Of a stretch of 64,000 nucleotides of DNA, positions 47,442-58,799 are shown one piece after another. The stretch covers positions 8,163,291 through 8,227,290 of the forward strand of contig JAQFVV010012405.1 in the NCBI GenBank assembly GCA_028023455.1, read 5' to 3'. The DNA comes from Epiperipatus broadwayi (taxonomy: Eukaryota; Onychophora; Udeonychophora; Euonychophora; Peripatidae). Under the pieces are notes generated by a model. That model did not search any database, was not told the DNA's origin, and worked only from the letters and a program-made list of their open reading frames with translations. Within the stretch, counting starts at the first letter, position 1. Every line of letters begins with the position of its first letter. A program made the translations under genes and the position numbers.

Positions 47442-47543
47442 GTCATATCATTGGCCAGGAGATGAACCCACAATAAACTGTCTGCAAGCAAACTGCTTGC
47501 TTGCAAGGCAGCTGCGCTGACTTCTCAGCTAAAAACGCTTGAC
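47442..47543 (-). mobile_element. tRNA-Ala-like SINE, copy 4
   Basis: Minus-strand copy with more substitutions (GTCATATCATTGGCCAGG, AGCTAAAAACGCTTGAC). No convincing target-site duplication; imperfect CACAAATAAG / CAAACAAAT only. Older than copies 2 and 3. Confidence 0.85.
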
Positions 47544-47903
47544 AAACAAATTTTAAGTACAGAAGTATTTGCACTCAACGTATTTCTCACAATGAAATGA
47601 TTCAAAAATGCAAATATTTTTCTTTACTTATAACTTTTATTTATTATCTTGATATCTTTGCATCCCCGTGATGAAGTGTCTTTGTGCCCCACACAACCTT
47701 CACACCTGCACATGATGGCCATGCACCTATTTAACATTGTCATTTGTGACTTTAATACTGGAATTGATAAATGATGGAAAGGTAAAAGTTCTGATTTGTA
47801 AATGTGGGTTATGGTGATTGAAATAAAAAATAATACATCTGGGTCTCGTTTTACACGGACTTATTTAACGCGATTTTGAAGTTACGCGATTCATGTTTCT
47901 TCG

Positions 47904-48000
47904 GAAGTCGAACTCCGATAATGTGTTATTACTTTAAATAATAAATTTTGTGCACTTACGTCATATTGAAAGTAATAGCACATTATTGGAATTCAACTTT
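47904..48000. repeat. Family-D hairpin inside the pogo-like element
   Basis: GGAAGTCGAACTCCGATAAT then GTGTTATTACTTT is answered by AAAGTAATAGCACATTATTGG and AATTCAACTTTCG. Outer arm close to the hairpin at 898-1036. Confidence 0.7.
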
Positions 48001-48269
48001 CGTCTTAGTAATTTCAATATTTTCAGTGCTTTATAATAGTAAGATTTTATGCAATAATAAAATTAAAATCATGATTTCTACATTTTATATATACCCACAT
48101 TAAATTTTACAAGATTATAACGTAAATTTGTTCAAACATTGTGCGTGTTAATTTTGCATTTTAAATCACATTCTGTTTTTGCTTTTTAAAAAAGAACGTA
48201 ATCAATTATTAATCATTTAGTGTCCGCAAGTTTATTTTTAATTATTTACTTATTAATGACACTAATCAT

Positions 48270-48509
48270 GAACGTGCTCTTAAATTCCAATGAGAGCTAA
48301 ATGGTTGTATGTCTGGATATTGCGAGCTTCATAAAAAATTAATAAAATCATCATCTCAAAGATTAATTACTAATTATGTTGTCACCAGAAAACCATTAAC
48401 ACAACATGAGAGTGAAGTTGGCACTAGTTGTATTTCCTCTTGTGAAGAATCTGATTTTTTACCAGTTTGCAAACGAACCTGTTTATCGGCAAGTAGCGAT
48501 AATAATTAA
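48270..48509 (+). pseudogene. pogo/Tigger-like transposase C-terminal remnant
   Basis: From about 48255 one frame reads NDTNHERALKFQ, a TGA, ELNGCMSGYCELHKKL, then SSSQRLITNYVVTRKPLTQH and an acidic/serine-rich end that stops at 48508. The pattern ERALKF-x-x-EL-x-x-C-x-x-Y-x-E-x-x-K-x-L is the usual end of Tigger-type transposases, followed by a Q-x-x-I-x-x-(F/Y) segment. The first in-frame ATG is at 48309. The stop and the absence of the DNA-binding and DDE parts make it a relic. Confidence 0.7.
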
Positions 48510-49337
48510 AATGTGTATAAAAAAATGTCAATTACTGTACTGTAAATTATGCATAAAAATATATTGTTTTGAATAAAATTAAATATTATAGTTAAAAAAA
48601 GTTTGTCTTGTATCAATTTTTTTCAAATTTGAAATTTTTTATTAGTCATATTTTATTTCCTTATTTTTTTTTTGCACGAATTTTAAAGTAATTTTACGTT
48701 GGTGCTTTGCTTTTATGCGATTTTGGAAAAATCACAGGCCATATCTCCCCCTTTTCAAGGTAAGTTACGTCTATTTTTGTGTGATTTCTTTTGCACGTGT
48801 TTTCTGAGGAATCTATCTATCGCGAAAAATGAGACACAGGTGTACATTCTTGTGAAATTCTCAGTGAAATAAAACTATATGATTTTTTTTCCTCTGGAAA
48901 AAATGTTAAATGGAGATTGAACATAGAAGCATCAAATAAAGGTACAGTAGAACTGCATTATATTGTGCCTAACAAAAAAAAATGTACTTCAAGATTATAA
49001 AAAAAAATTCAACATAGGAAATGGCCACTGATTAGTGAAATGTATGATACATGTTAATGTAAACATAGAAAGACAAAACATTATTTAAAAAGATAGTATC
49101 CATAATTGATTTCTTCAGAAATATTCTAATATAGTTAAATTAGAACTGGCAAATAATATTTTAAAATATTAATATATTTTGAAGATAGTTCAAATTTGAA
49201 TAAAATCAATAAAGAAGATAAATTATACACTATTAAAACTGTCGTAAAACAGCTGGTTCAAAAAACCCAGCAATTTATAAAACAATCATCAAACATCACA
49301 TGATCACCATTCTTTATGGTTATGCAAGCTGTTTTTC

Positions 49338-49425
49338 ACAGAGGCAAAACTCTCAATACAGTAGTGACATTGATTACCCTGGCTTGCACTGGATGACACT
49401 ACTGTATGGAGAGTTTTGCATTGTT
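49338..49425. repeat. Foldback family C, copy in the LINE
   Basis: GCAAAACTCTCAATACAGTAGTG is broken here for length: GCAAAACTCTCAATACAG at 49344 is answered by CTGTATGGAGAGTTTTGC at 49400. It interrupts the LINE linker region (LINE resumes at GCATGAAGAAAAAAATG). The core CATTGATTACCCTGGCTTGC aligns with the 54-kb copy. Confidence 0.7.
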
Positions 49426-50332
49426 ATAAGACAATGCATGAAGAAAAAAATGAATATAAAAATATATAAATATGATTCATTAAGAATAATTGAATAATTA
49501 GAGTTTTGTGAAATGGTATAAAAAAGTATTCATAACTACATAAGCAAGTAAAGAAAGTTATAGAATAGAATCACAAAATTACAAAACAACACGTGATTGG
49601 TAGAAAATTTATTTTTGTAATAAGAAAAAATGAAACTATTACTAAAAGAAGATATTTATAAAGAATTGTATAGTAATAAAGAACAAGAAAAGACAATTAC
49701 TATATCTTTTGAATTGTCCATCATTATAAATAAAGAAGTAAGAGAAGCAGTTAAATCTATGAAGAAGAGAAAGTTTAGGTACTGATGGATTTATAATTGA
49801 TATCTTATTAAAAAGCAAGTGCAAAAATATAAATATTGTTGACAAAGTTAAATACCAAATTTCTAAGCGATAAAAATGGAACAGATAGTTGGAAGAATGC
49901 AGAAGTAATTAATATTTAAAAAAGATAATAAAGAATATATTAGAAATTACAGATATATCAGTCTTTTAGTCTACAGTGAACTTTGGATTTTAACTAGCCA
50001 AAAGAACAAGCTGCATTTAAAAGTGGTTTTAGTAGAATGGATTATATCCAAATAATGAGAGAAGTTATAAGAACTAATGAGTATGGGTTGCAACTATGCT
50101 TTGGATTTGTAGATCATGAGAAGGCATTTGATTCTATAAGCATTTTATAGTGATTAAAAAAAAGGTCATCAAGATATAGACCTAGGGTATTGTCATATTT
50201 CTGAAGAATCTTTCAACAATAATGATTAGATTACATAATGATACCAAAAAGATTATTAATACCAAGAAGGGTGTATGACAATGTAATTCCACATCTCCAA
50301 CACTTTATAACAATTTTAAAAGAAGTATTTTA

Positions 50333-50775
50333 AGTATAGGGGATTTGAATTCAGACTTTCAAGCAACCTTCAACTATCCATACTATCTCATACTACTGAC
50401 ACACATGCCCACACACATGTAGAAAAGATAAATAATTATCAATATATGTATTTTGTACTGAACTAGTACTCATCAGTTGGTCTAGATTATTATCTTCCAC
50501 ACACAAATATAATCAGTGCTCAGTTTATATTAAGATAGAAAATCTCTATACTTTAATGGACAGGCTTCAATCTACTCCAACCTCCAACTCTTCAGCCATC
50601 CATACTATTGAAAATCTGATGATAGAATGCCCAAATCCCATACCTGTATTTCAAATCTTACACATTAAGCCTGCATTCTTCCCATCCCTCTTCTATGTAT
50701 TTAAATGGATACTGTCCTATACATGAGGGGTCAGAGTGACTTTGAGGTCAACATGGGCATGACAACAATATTGGA
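50333..50775. mobile_element. Family-B retroposon-like insertion, 443 bp, with 12-bp TSD
   Basis: Flanked by AGAAGTATTTTA at 50321-50332 and 50776-50787, both derived from LINE sequence. Inside: the family-B module (ACACACATGTAGAAAAGATA, ACTCATCAGTTGGTC), then a second module (TTTAATGGACAGGCTTCAATC, GAAAATCTGATGATAGAATG) and an end AGGTCAACATGGGCATGACA. The left edge has a B-box-like GGGGATTTGAATTC (read GAATTCAAATCCCC on the minus strand). Possibly a SINE; polymerase III origin is not proven. Confidence 0.72.
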
Positions 50776-51376
50776 AGAAGTATTTTATAAATCAAAATGG
50801 AAAGTTAAGAAATTTAAGTCAGGCATATTTTGTAGATGATGTGGTTGTTCTTGAAAAGAGCATTTTAGAGCTTCAGGAATCATTGCAAAATATTATCAGA
50901 TGAAAATAAAAAAGTAGAACTAAATATAAATGCTAAAAAAATGAAAGTAATATTTAATGGATTTTCTAGAGAGAAATAAGTAAAGAATTAAAATGATGAA
51001 TTGTAGCAATGTTACTAGTTACAAATACCTTTGTCAGATTATCAATGCAGAGAAAAACACAATGGATGAAGTTAATCATAGAATGAATCTTGAATTAAAT
51101 GATTTTGGTAAAAATAATTTAATATTAAACAGAAATTTGTCTATGTGTTTGAAAAGGAAAAAAAATTACGACTACTTTCTTGCGAATCTGAGATTTGGAC
51201 ATTTAGTGTAAGTGCAATACAGAGACTTCAGACCACTCAATAAAATATGGAGAAATTTATGTTAAAAATAATAAGAAGGGATCAAAAATGAAATACATCG
51301 GTGAGAGAGCAAACAAATGTCATTGATATCATTAAAATAATTAAGACTCTGAAATGGAGGTGTATTGAACATATTG

Positions 51377-51379
51377 GTA

Positions 51380-51464
<85 letters not shown>
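51377..51464 (+). repeat. (TAA)n microsatellite
   Basis: About 29 units. It begins inside LINE sequence right after CATATTGG, where the family has GCTAGAAGAGATGATAATAG. Confidence 0.97.
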
Positions 51465-51766
51465 TGCAGCAACATGATCATTGTTAAAACAACCATCAAT
51501 GCTGTGAATGCTGCAAAGAAAACTATCATACAACTAACATTCAAAGTGACATGTGGACAAAACTAAATAAGCTCCTCAAACTTTAGAACTCTGATTATTT
51601 TTGCTTTTTTATTTTTTATATTGTTATAGTCCATTAACCACAAAGTCTAACCACTAAATTCATTTATATGTGTTTACCCTAATATTATTCATTGTATGTT
51701 AAATTTCAAATTTTCTAGATGTAAACTTATGTAAACCATTGAGATCAATAAAGTCTTTATTGAAAT
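51465..51766 (+). mobile_element. Probable 3' end of a different LINE with a (TAA)n tail
   Basis: Unique 300 bp that ends CATTGAGATCAATAAAGTC TTTATTGAAATG and passes straight into (TAA)n. A LINE 3' UTR with a TAA-type tail (as in I-like or related clades) would look like this. No coding part is visible, so the clade is a guess. Confidence 0.4.

Positions 51767-51838
<72 letters not shown>
51767..51838 (+). repeat. (TAA)n microsatellite
   Basis: About 24 units, followed by TGATTTTGAAAAGTGAAC. Confidence 0.97.
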
Positions 51839-51839
<1 letters not shown>

Positions 51840-51852
51840 TTTTGAAAAGTGA

Positions 51853-52269
<417 letters not shown>

Positions 52270-52588
52270 GTCGAACAGTTGAATTTTTAAACTGTAATCC
52301 AAGATATTGTAAAAACCTAGAAAAAACCACATGCAAGATGAATAGATAAAACAAGGATGTTTGTCAATGTAATGTAGAGAAGACAAATCGGATTAACTGA
52401 ATTAAACTTAAAGAAACCTTCATCTTGCAGTGGATCAGTAATGGTTAAAAAATTATGATGATGATGATGTTTATTCTTTATATCCATTGTCATTCTATGC
52501 AACTTTGATTTTGTATTGGTAATCTGATTTATGATAATGTGATGTATTCTAATGTAAATATTTCTTAGATTACATTTTCTTCTCGTTA

Positions 52589-52674
52589 GTCAAGCATTAG
52601 TGGTCGAGAGGTCAGCACAGCTGCCTTAAAAAGCAGTTGTCCCAGGTTAGCGGGTTTGCTTCCCGGCCGATGCT
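52589..52674 (+). mobile_element. tRNA-Ala-like SINE, copy 5
   Basis: Plus-strand copy: GTCAAGCATTAGTGGTCGAG (acceptor strand, A-box), CTGCCTTAAAAAGCAG (anticodon arm, loop changed), GCGGGTTTGCTTCCCGG (B-box) and CCGATGCTGA. The tail is short (ATAAATAA). No clear duplication. Confidence 0.88.
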
Positions 52675-52679
52675 GAATA

Positions 52680-54298
52680 AATAAGCTTGATTTTTAAATA
52701 AAACCCAGTATCTAAAACATTTTTTCAGTTTTTGAAAATAAAAAATATAATAGCCATGTGCTATTTAAAAAACAACAACTCATATAACCTTCAACATGTA
52801 TACACAATAAGAGAACTAAGGATCAAAAAACAACAAACATATTTTTGCATATATATATATGGCATCAAGGTGTCTTATAAAACAATGGTAAAGTATTTGA
52901 ATGCCATGTCTAAGACTTGATTTCAAATCCTTGCTGAGTAAACTTGAAAAGTTTTTTCAACTGATTTGCAAATTTTCTTTTAGATATCTGGCTCATAACC
53001 TACCTAACTACCCATCCAGTAAATAGATATTTAGCTACACTTGTCTAGAGGGTAATGGCAAGAATAAAACTCATTTAAATCTTTTCAAATTAGCAATTGA
53101 TAAGCTTGGGGAATATAAGAGGAGTTACTAAAGAAAGCTTTGTCCTGAAATGAACTATTTAAATGCTGTTTTACTTATATATATATACAGAACGTGTGTT
53201 TTGCGTAAGCAAGGGTTAATATAACTTGTTTCGAATTGAAAATAAAAAGAAATTTGAATAAAGACATCTGAATTTGAAATTATTTTAATTTATTCAATAC
53301 GTTTCAATTATGATAAGTAAATTTATAAGTATGATAATCAACTTTTTTGACCATATTACTGTTGAGAAATTAAAATGTTATGCACTTGAAAGTTAGCAAA
53401 GAAAAGAGTGAAGACAAGAGCGAGCTGAACTCATTAATCTTTTTCGGCTGGCAAAATGCCATTCTGCAGTCTCTTGCTTAGAAAAGTCAGCTCATTTTAA
53501 TTCTCTAAACTTTTATAAATTTTCTTTCATTTTTAGTTTATAAACAATTGCAATTAAGACTTCAAATAACATTTTTGAAATTCTATTAAAGTTAAAAAAA
53601 GTTCTTAAGAAAACATTCTATTAAACAATAAAGCAATAAGACTAAAACAGGCAGAAAGAGATTCCATTAAAGCGAACAAATAAATAACAACAAATGGCGA
53701 AATTTGAAAAATAAAACAAAAAGTTGAAAGGTAAACGATATTGAACGATTATAATTAAGATCATAGTGAGACAGGGTTCGGATAATCCAGTGTATGATAA
53801 AATATTTACCTATGCAGGAAATCAAACAGATGTACGGAAAAGTACAAAATAAAGAATGACATATAAACAAAATTGATTATGGAAAGGTTGTATTTTCTAA
53901 TAAATATTCGAATAGTAGTCACATTGCTAAAATAAGTATCACAATTGTCTCTATGAAGTATGATGTAAAATAGATTCTTAAATGAAGTCGGAAGTTCCTG
54001 AACATATTTCATCCATAAATAGCCAAGTTATATAGATCTTCCAAAATCTTTACATATTGGTTTTCCAAGCCAAAAATGCATTCAGCCATATTTAATAAAA
54101 ATAAATACATATAATAAACCTTTTACCCAGAGTTAGAAACGTTTTAGCCAATTTATTACAAACAAAGAAGAAAAGGATAACGAATTTTATAACAAACATC
54201 TATTTTTTACTCCTTATTATATACAATTACTTTTCCAGACCTGATTCATTTCTTTTTTCTTCTATTGCATTTTAGTAAAAGCTGTTTCAATAGCTTCA
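52680..54298. other. No gene recognised
   Basis: AT-rich sequence. Frames at 52732-52920, 53667-53870 and 53806-54012 show no family features. Confidence 0.4.
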
Positions 54299-54620
54299 TT
54301 ATTCTGTATTTATATTTCCTAGTTTTATTAAAAGAGCTAAACAAAAAAATTTTAAATCTTTATTTCTTATACTCTCTTTATCTTTAAATTTTTCCCAATC
54401 TTCATATAATTTAGCCTGAGTCTCTTTTAATATCCTACATTCCAAAAATAAATGCATTGCATCTTCATGCATCCCAATTTACAAACAAATCCTTGTTTAT
54501 TTTTTCTATCTTTCTCTTGTGTTACAAGCATCTATCCTTGCACCAAATAGCAACAGATTTTATTTCCTGGTATTATATATCCTTTCAAATTTCCTATAAT
54601 TTTTATTCTTACATAATTCC
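54299..54620 (-). pseudogene. C-terminal zinc-knuckle end of a second LINE clade
   Basis: On the minus strand a frame from 54466 to 54299 reads EDAMHLFLECRILKETQAK, LYEDWEKFKDKES and LKFFCLALLIKLGNINTE. Just upstream, in a neighbouring frame, is FVCKLGC. Together these give C-x3-C...H-x4-C with HLFLEC, the form of the zf-RVT-like C-terminal knuckle of CR1/L2/Jockey/I-type LINEs, which the RTE-like family here lacks. More decayed coding sequence probably runs to about 54620 (CCYLVQG). Frameshifted and truncated. Confidence 0.6.
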
Positions 54621-54754
54621 AAACTATTGTTTGCATTGCCTAATTTATTGTCTATTTAAAATCATAGGTAGTAGATAAAACATTTTATTCTATTTTTTTT
54701 ATTATTCTATTTGTAAATGAGATTGTAATTTAATTGTTTAAAGCGAATAAACAT

Positions 54755-54975
54755 CACACATCACATGACCCACCACTTCTTATGCTAGTGCTCCTTACCT
54801 CTTATGTTCTTAGGCTCCTCACTGACAAAAACCACAAGCCAGAAACTACTCTGGAGATATTGGATAAGTAGGCACTAGATGGGGTTATTAATCACAAGCC
54901 TTCTGGCTTCCGTTGATTACTCTAGCTTGCTGTGTGTGGCAATACGTATAGTGAGTTTTGCCTGTTTTAATTTGT
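54755..54975. repeat. Foldback family C, copy 4 (diverged)
   Basis: Right part TTGATTACTCTAGCTTGCTG, TGGCAATACGTATAGTGAG and TTTTGCCTGTTTTAAT matches the 49.4-kb and 35.6-kb copies; the left part CATCACATGACCCACCACTTC is weaker. Confidence 0.55.
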
Positions 54976-56500
54976 TTATATGAGAACTAGAAAGTTTTTC
55001 CCATGATTAAGTCAAAACAAAAATTAGCTCCATATTACCCCCTCCCCACCCTAGCATTTTGCTATGCTTCATTTTAAAACTGATACGAGTTGAAGAAAGA
55101 AATTTTAGAGAATATGACACTGCTATCAGAGTTGAAAAAGTCATTGGATATAATTGTTGCCAGATCAGTACCAACAGCTAGCTGATTTTAGCCTGTGAAA
55201 GGTTGGTCATTATCCATTTGAAACCTTCAGGGAAAACTAATAAAGAAAGTGTGATAACTGAAACACACAGGCTTATTATATACCTGTGTCTATTGTACCA
55301 GTCGATTGACCCACCATCTAAACTGCAAGTCGGATTCAAACTCAGGCGGTTCAAACTGAATTCAAACCCAACTCACCAGCTCAGATTAGTATAAATCTAA
55401 ATCAACAGCACAGTGCTATGCACCAAGAAACTAGCTCAACAGTTGGTGAGGCTTAGAGACCTCTGAACTGACACTAATATCGGATAATTAAATAACTTAA
55501 AATACTTTTAAGTTGAATCATATGTATATGTTCGGGTTGCCAACACAGACAGCGAGTATTGACATTAAAATAATTATAAAAGAATTTAGAACTAAGAAAC
55601 CAAGTTTGTTTAGAAAATATTTAATAATAATAATTTGTTTTATTTGAATTTTAAATAATGATTATATTAATTAATTCTAGTCCTTAAACAAAGTATAATT
55701 ATAATCAGAGTGGCGGTCCTTATTATATGCCAATGAGTATTACGCATTATTTGAAAGTTTATGTCTATGCCCCCCACAAGAAATAAAAGGCAGATAAAGG
55801 TATTCATTAGTAAAGGAAATTATTACTCTAATTTTATATGAAAGAATGTGATATTTATTTCACATTCGCAAATCCATTTGTGAAGAGCAAGATACATATT
55901 TTAGGGCATAACTTTAATCTTTATTGGAAAACTTATTTACTGAGAATTTGTTGAACTTTAATTTAAATCACTTCATCATGAATTATGAGCATTAGAGCGG
56001 GCTTTACTGGAACAGAGAGGCAACGGTGCTGACGAATTACAAGCTATAAAGTGAAATTAAAAGATGATAGCTAGTCGATAATCGAAGTCCTATGGCAGCT
56101 TGCATCTGACAAGTCTTATGCCCTTTGACTAATATGAACAGGAGAGGAAGTGCTTTCTTCCTTGATAATTTAAAATAACAGAAATATTATCACCGACCAG
56201 CCTAATGGAGCGGAAGATTGCCCTACGTCAGCAACATTGAAGATGATGACTTACTAGTCACCGCTTGAGCCAATTATAGAATGCTCTACATGATGACTTG
56301 ATCAAATGAATTAAAGTCAAACGAGCTTTTAAGTAAAACTATTTCAAAGCATTTATAAAATTATATTAGTTATGCCCCAAACATCGTGTCCCTCCTGAAT
56401 CTAAATAGCAATTAACTGAAATTTGAATTAGAGTATATATTAAATTCCTTTATCGGCCCTTTTGCAAAAATATTTTAACATTATATATATGAATAAATAC
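54976..56500. other. Unrecognised repeat-like segment
   Basis: TAATAAAGAAAGTGTGATAA at about 55236 is shared with 58205, and B-box-like GGATTCAAACTC and GAATTCAAACCC lie near 55330-55365, which hints at a composite repeat. 55980-56330 is somewhat richer in G/C. No coding evidence. Confidence 0.35.
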
Positions 56501-56520
56501 ATATTGGTAAACACAAGAAA

Positions 56521-56940
56521 ATAGCTGGGGCATAGATTGGAAATGGAGCTAATAATTTATTATTAGCCAATTATAAAAATAGTAAACATGTAATAATTTC
56601 TTTTGACTCGATGATTGATAAAACTTATAAATTTAGTTCTAATGGGCGAGAACTACTATTAGAATTAATATTATATTATTTACATGAGGCAAATAGAACA
56701 AAGGAGCTCATTGAGTCGAAAGATTATTGGCATATAATTAAAATAAATGACATTAATAAAGCACACAAATATATATATAATATAATAAATGAACCGCCAA
56801 GTAAGAAAAGAGAAAGTTTAAAGACTAGAGATTGAGAGAATTTATATAAATTTAAAAATAGCATTAATAAAAGGGTTTACACAGAGTATTACATTTATAG
56901 AATGAAAAGAGCTCTTAAAGGGAGTGCAAAGTAAAGTTCG
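56521..56940 (+). pseudogene. Unrecognised degraded coding stretch
   Basis: One frame stays coherent for about 140 codons with only two internal stops. It reads IAGA, TAG, IGNGANNLLLANYKNSKHV, IISFDSMIDKTYKFSSNGRE, LLLELILYYLHEANRTKEL, through NEPPSKKRESLKTRD, TGA at 56833, ENLYKFKNSINKRVYTEYYI and YRMKRALKGSAK. The first ATG of an uninterrupted piece is at 56611. The composition (charged, helical, lysine-rich end) is protein-like, and the reading continues across both stops, which chance ORFs rarely do. I do not recognise the family. It could be part of an unknown retroelement gag or a host-gene exon relic. Confidence 0.45.
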
Positions 56941-56944
56941 GAAA

Positions 56945-57855
56945 CTGGCCAGAAAGTTTAAGGTTCATTATGGAAATATATTACCCATTTCTTCCGGGGC
57001 TGGTTCCCTTAGTTTACATGTCCTGGTTGGTAAAAATGTAGGCATGCATTCGGTCGATTACTTGAACAGTATTTTAATGAATTTTCATGATTTTAGCAGC
57101 ATGATTGGTCTGGAAAGAATTTAGCAGCTTCATTGAAGATTTCAGGGGACTTCAGGAACCGCAGCCAGATTCCTGATGTTTTAGCCCTTCACCATGATTG
57201 AAACACTGTTTAATTTCATAATTTAAAGACGCAACAGAGTTGAATGGCACTTCTCTACAACAAAGATGGCTTCTCTTCTCCAAACTTTTCTGAGCTATAT
57301 ATACTGTCCTCTGATGCCTTCAGGCTAGAGCTTCTTTTATTATAGTTGTTTTTAGATACATTCCTTCGATAAGGCTTTCAAACTCATTAACTTGAATTCA
57401 TTTTCTAATTAGAAAATGAATTCTTAAAATCAGAAAATGATTTTAATTAGGAAATCCTTATCTTTTTTTCTAATTAATAAAACTTTAACTATTGTTTTTC
57501 GAAAGGGAAAATCTGAAAGCTTATCTAAAGAATGTAGCTTTTAATCAATAAAACTTTAACAAATTATTTAAAAATAAAATCAAACATTCCCGATGCAATG
57601 AAACTTTCGAACAATTATATATATTTAAATATTTACAAATATATATGCACAATCCACGCAGTTGTAATATATATAAATTCATGAATAATTTTATCATGAA
57701 TTTATTAATAGAATTGATCAATTTAAATCTGAAAGAATTAATTTTAATACGCATTTATAAAATAAGTTTTCTTTATGGAAATTAACATGGACTGAACGTA
57801 TAAAGCCCCATTGCATTGGAAATTTAAGGTTAGTACTAGGGGTTTGAAGTGGGCT
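56945..57855. other. No gene recognised
   Basis: A G/C-richer stretch at 56930-57330 has the frame 56924-57124, no motif known to me. Around 57395-57460 an AT-rich local inverted repeat (AATTCATTTTCTAATTAG / AAAATGAATTC) is visible. Confidence 0.35.
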
Positions 57856-57859
57856 TATG

Positions 57860-58187
57860 GCTAGATGTCATGAAGCTATGATCAAACTCAGATCCAACTG
57901 CTTCACTATATATATTTAATATATAGGATATATGAGCACAGTCTTTCACATGATCCACCACTCTCCATACTATTCCATAACACTGATACACTTCAACACA
58001 TATGTTGAAAAGATAAATAATCACCAATATATATATTTCATGCTAAACCAGCAATCATAGGTCAACATGGGTGTGACAAGAATCTTAGCCTCAGGGCCAC
58101 CTTTGAGCATTCCATCATCAGATTTTCAATCGGATGGATGGTTTAAGAGTTGGAGTGTGGAATAGATTGAAGCCTGTCCATTAAAGT
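57860..58187. repeat. Family-B repeat, copy 3
   Basis: Contains the B module (CACATATGTTGAAAAGATAA, ATAATCACCAATATATATAT, TTCATGCTAAACCAGCA), then AGGTCAACATGGGTGTGACA, and the second module in the opposite orientation to the 50-kb copy (CATCATCAGATTTTCAATC, GGAATAGATTGAAGCCTGTC). It abuts the gag-like sequence. Confidence 0.75.
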
Positions 58188-58231
58188 ATGAGGTTTGGCT
58201 ATCTTAATAAAGAAAGTGTGATAAATTTAAT

Positions 58232-58273
58232 TGTTATTGGTACAAGAAATGTGACCATAGAGTTCACAAATGT
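58232..58273 (+). pseudogene. Gag CCHC zinc-knuckle remnant
   Basis: The frame reads CYWYKKCDHRVHKC, that is C-x2-[C to Y]-x4-H-x4-C: the knuckle spacing is right but the second cysteine is tyrosine. A second, weaker knuckle (LWGQIAYHFGC) follows at about 58299. Nucleocapsid part of a gypsy-like Gag. Confidence 0.6.
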
Positions 58274-58799
58274 AAGAAAATTCAATAAAATTTTTAACAA
58301 ATTATGGGGCCAAATAGCATATCACTTTGGTTGTCAGAAATTTAAGACTAACGAGAAAGAAAAAAACAAAGGCAGAACGAATTTAAAAACTTAAATTTCA
58401 ATGAATTCGAATATTAATGGTGTTAGTAGTTACTGAAAATAAATGCCTCAGCATGGAAATTAATAGAAACTCAACATTTCATTAATGTCAATTAGAATTT
58501 GGAATCATTTGATAGCTAAGAATAAAAACCACTCATTAATAAAATTAGCATTAAAGCAAAAGATGCAAATAATAATAAATTTAAAATCAAAGTTGTGGTA
58601 AATGTGCATGTAAAATGGAAAGGTAAAGTTCATAAAATGTCTTTTTACTTTCTGTTTAAAGATATAAATCTGTTGGTAGATAAAAATTAATTTAAAATCT
58701 GAGAATAATGTTAAATGTTGTAAAAAAGATAATACTGAAAGAGAGAGATTCAGAGTTATGTTATGGTTCTATTTAAGAAAAAACTGAGGAAGATGTGAA

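Larger units (their letters stand above)
47836..48842 (+). mobile_element. Non-autonomous pogo/Tigger-like DNA transposon, 1007 bp
   Basis: Bounded by TA on both sides (47834-47835, 48843-48844). The terminal inverted repeats are CATCTGGGTCTCGTTTTAC at the left and, reversed, CACCTGTGTCTCATTTTTC at the right; a CTCGTTTTA-type TIR beside a TA duplication is the style of the pogo/Tigger group. The inside holds a transposase C-terminal remnant and a family-D hairpin, but no DDE domain. An internal deletion derivative that landed in a LINE. Confidence 0.82.
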
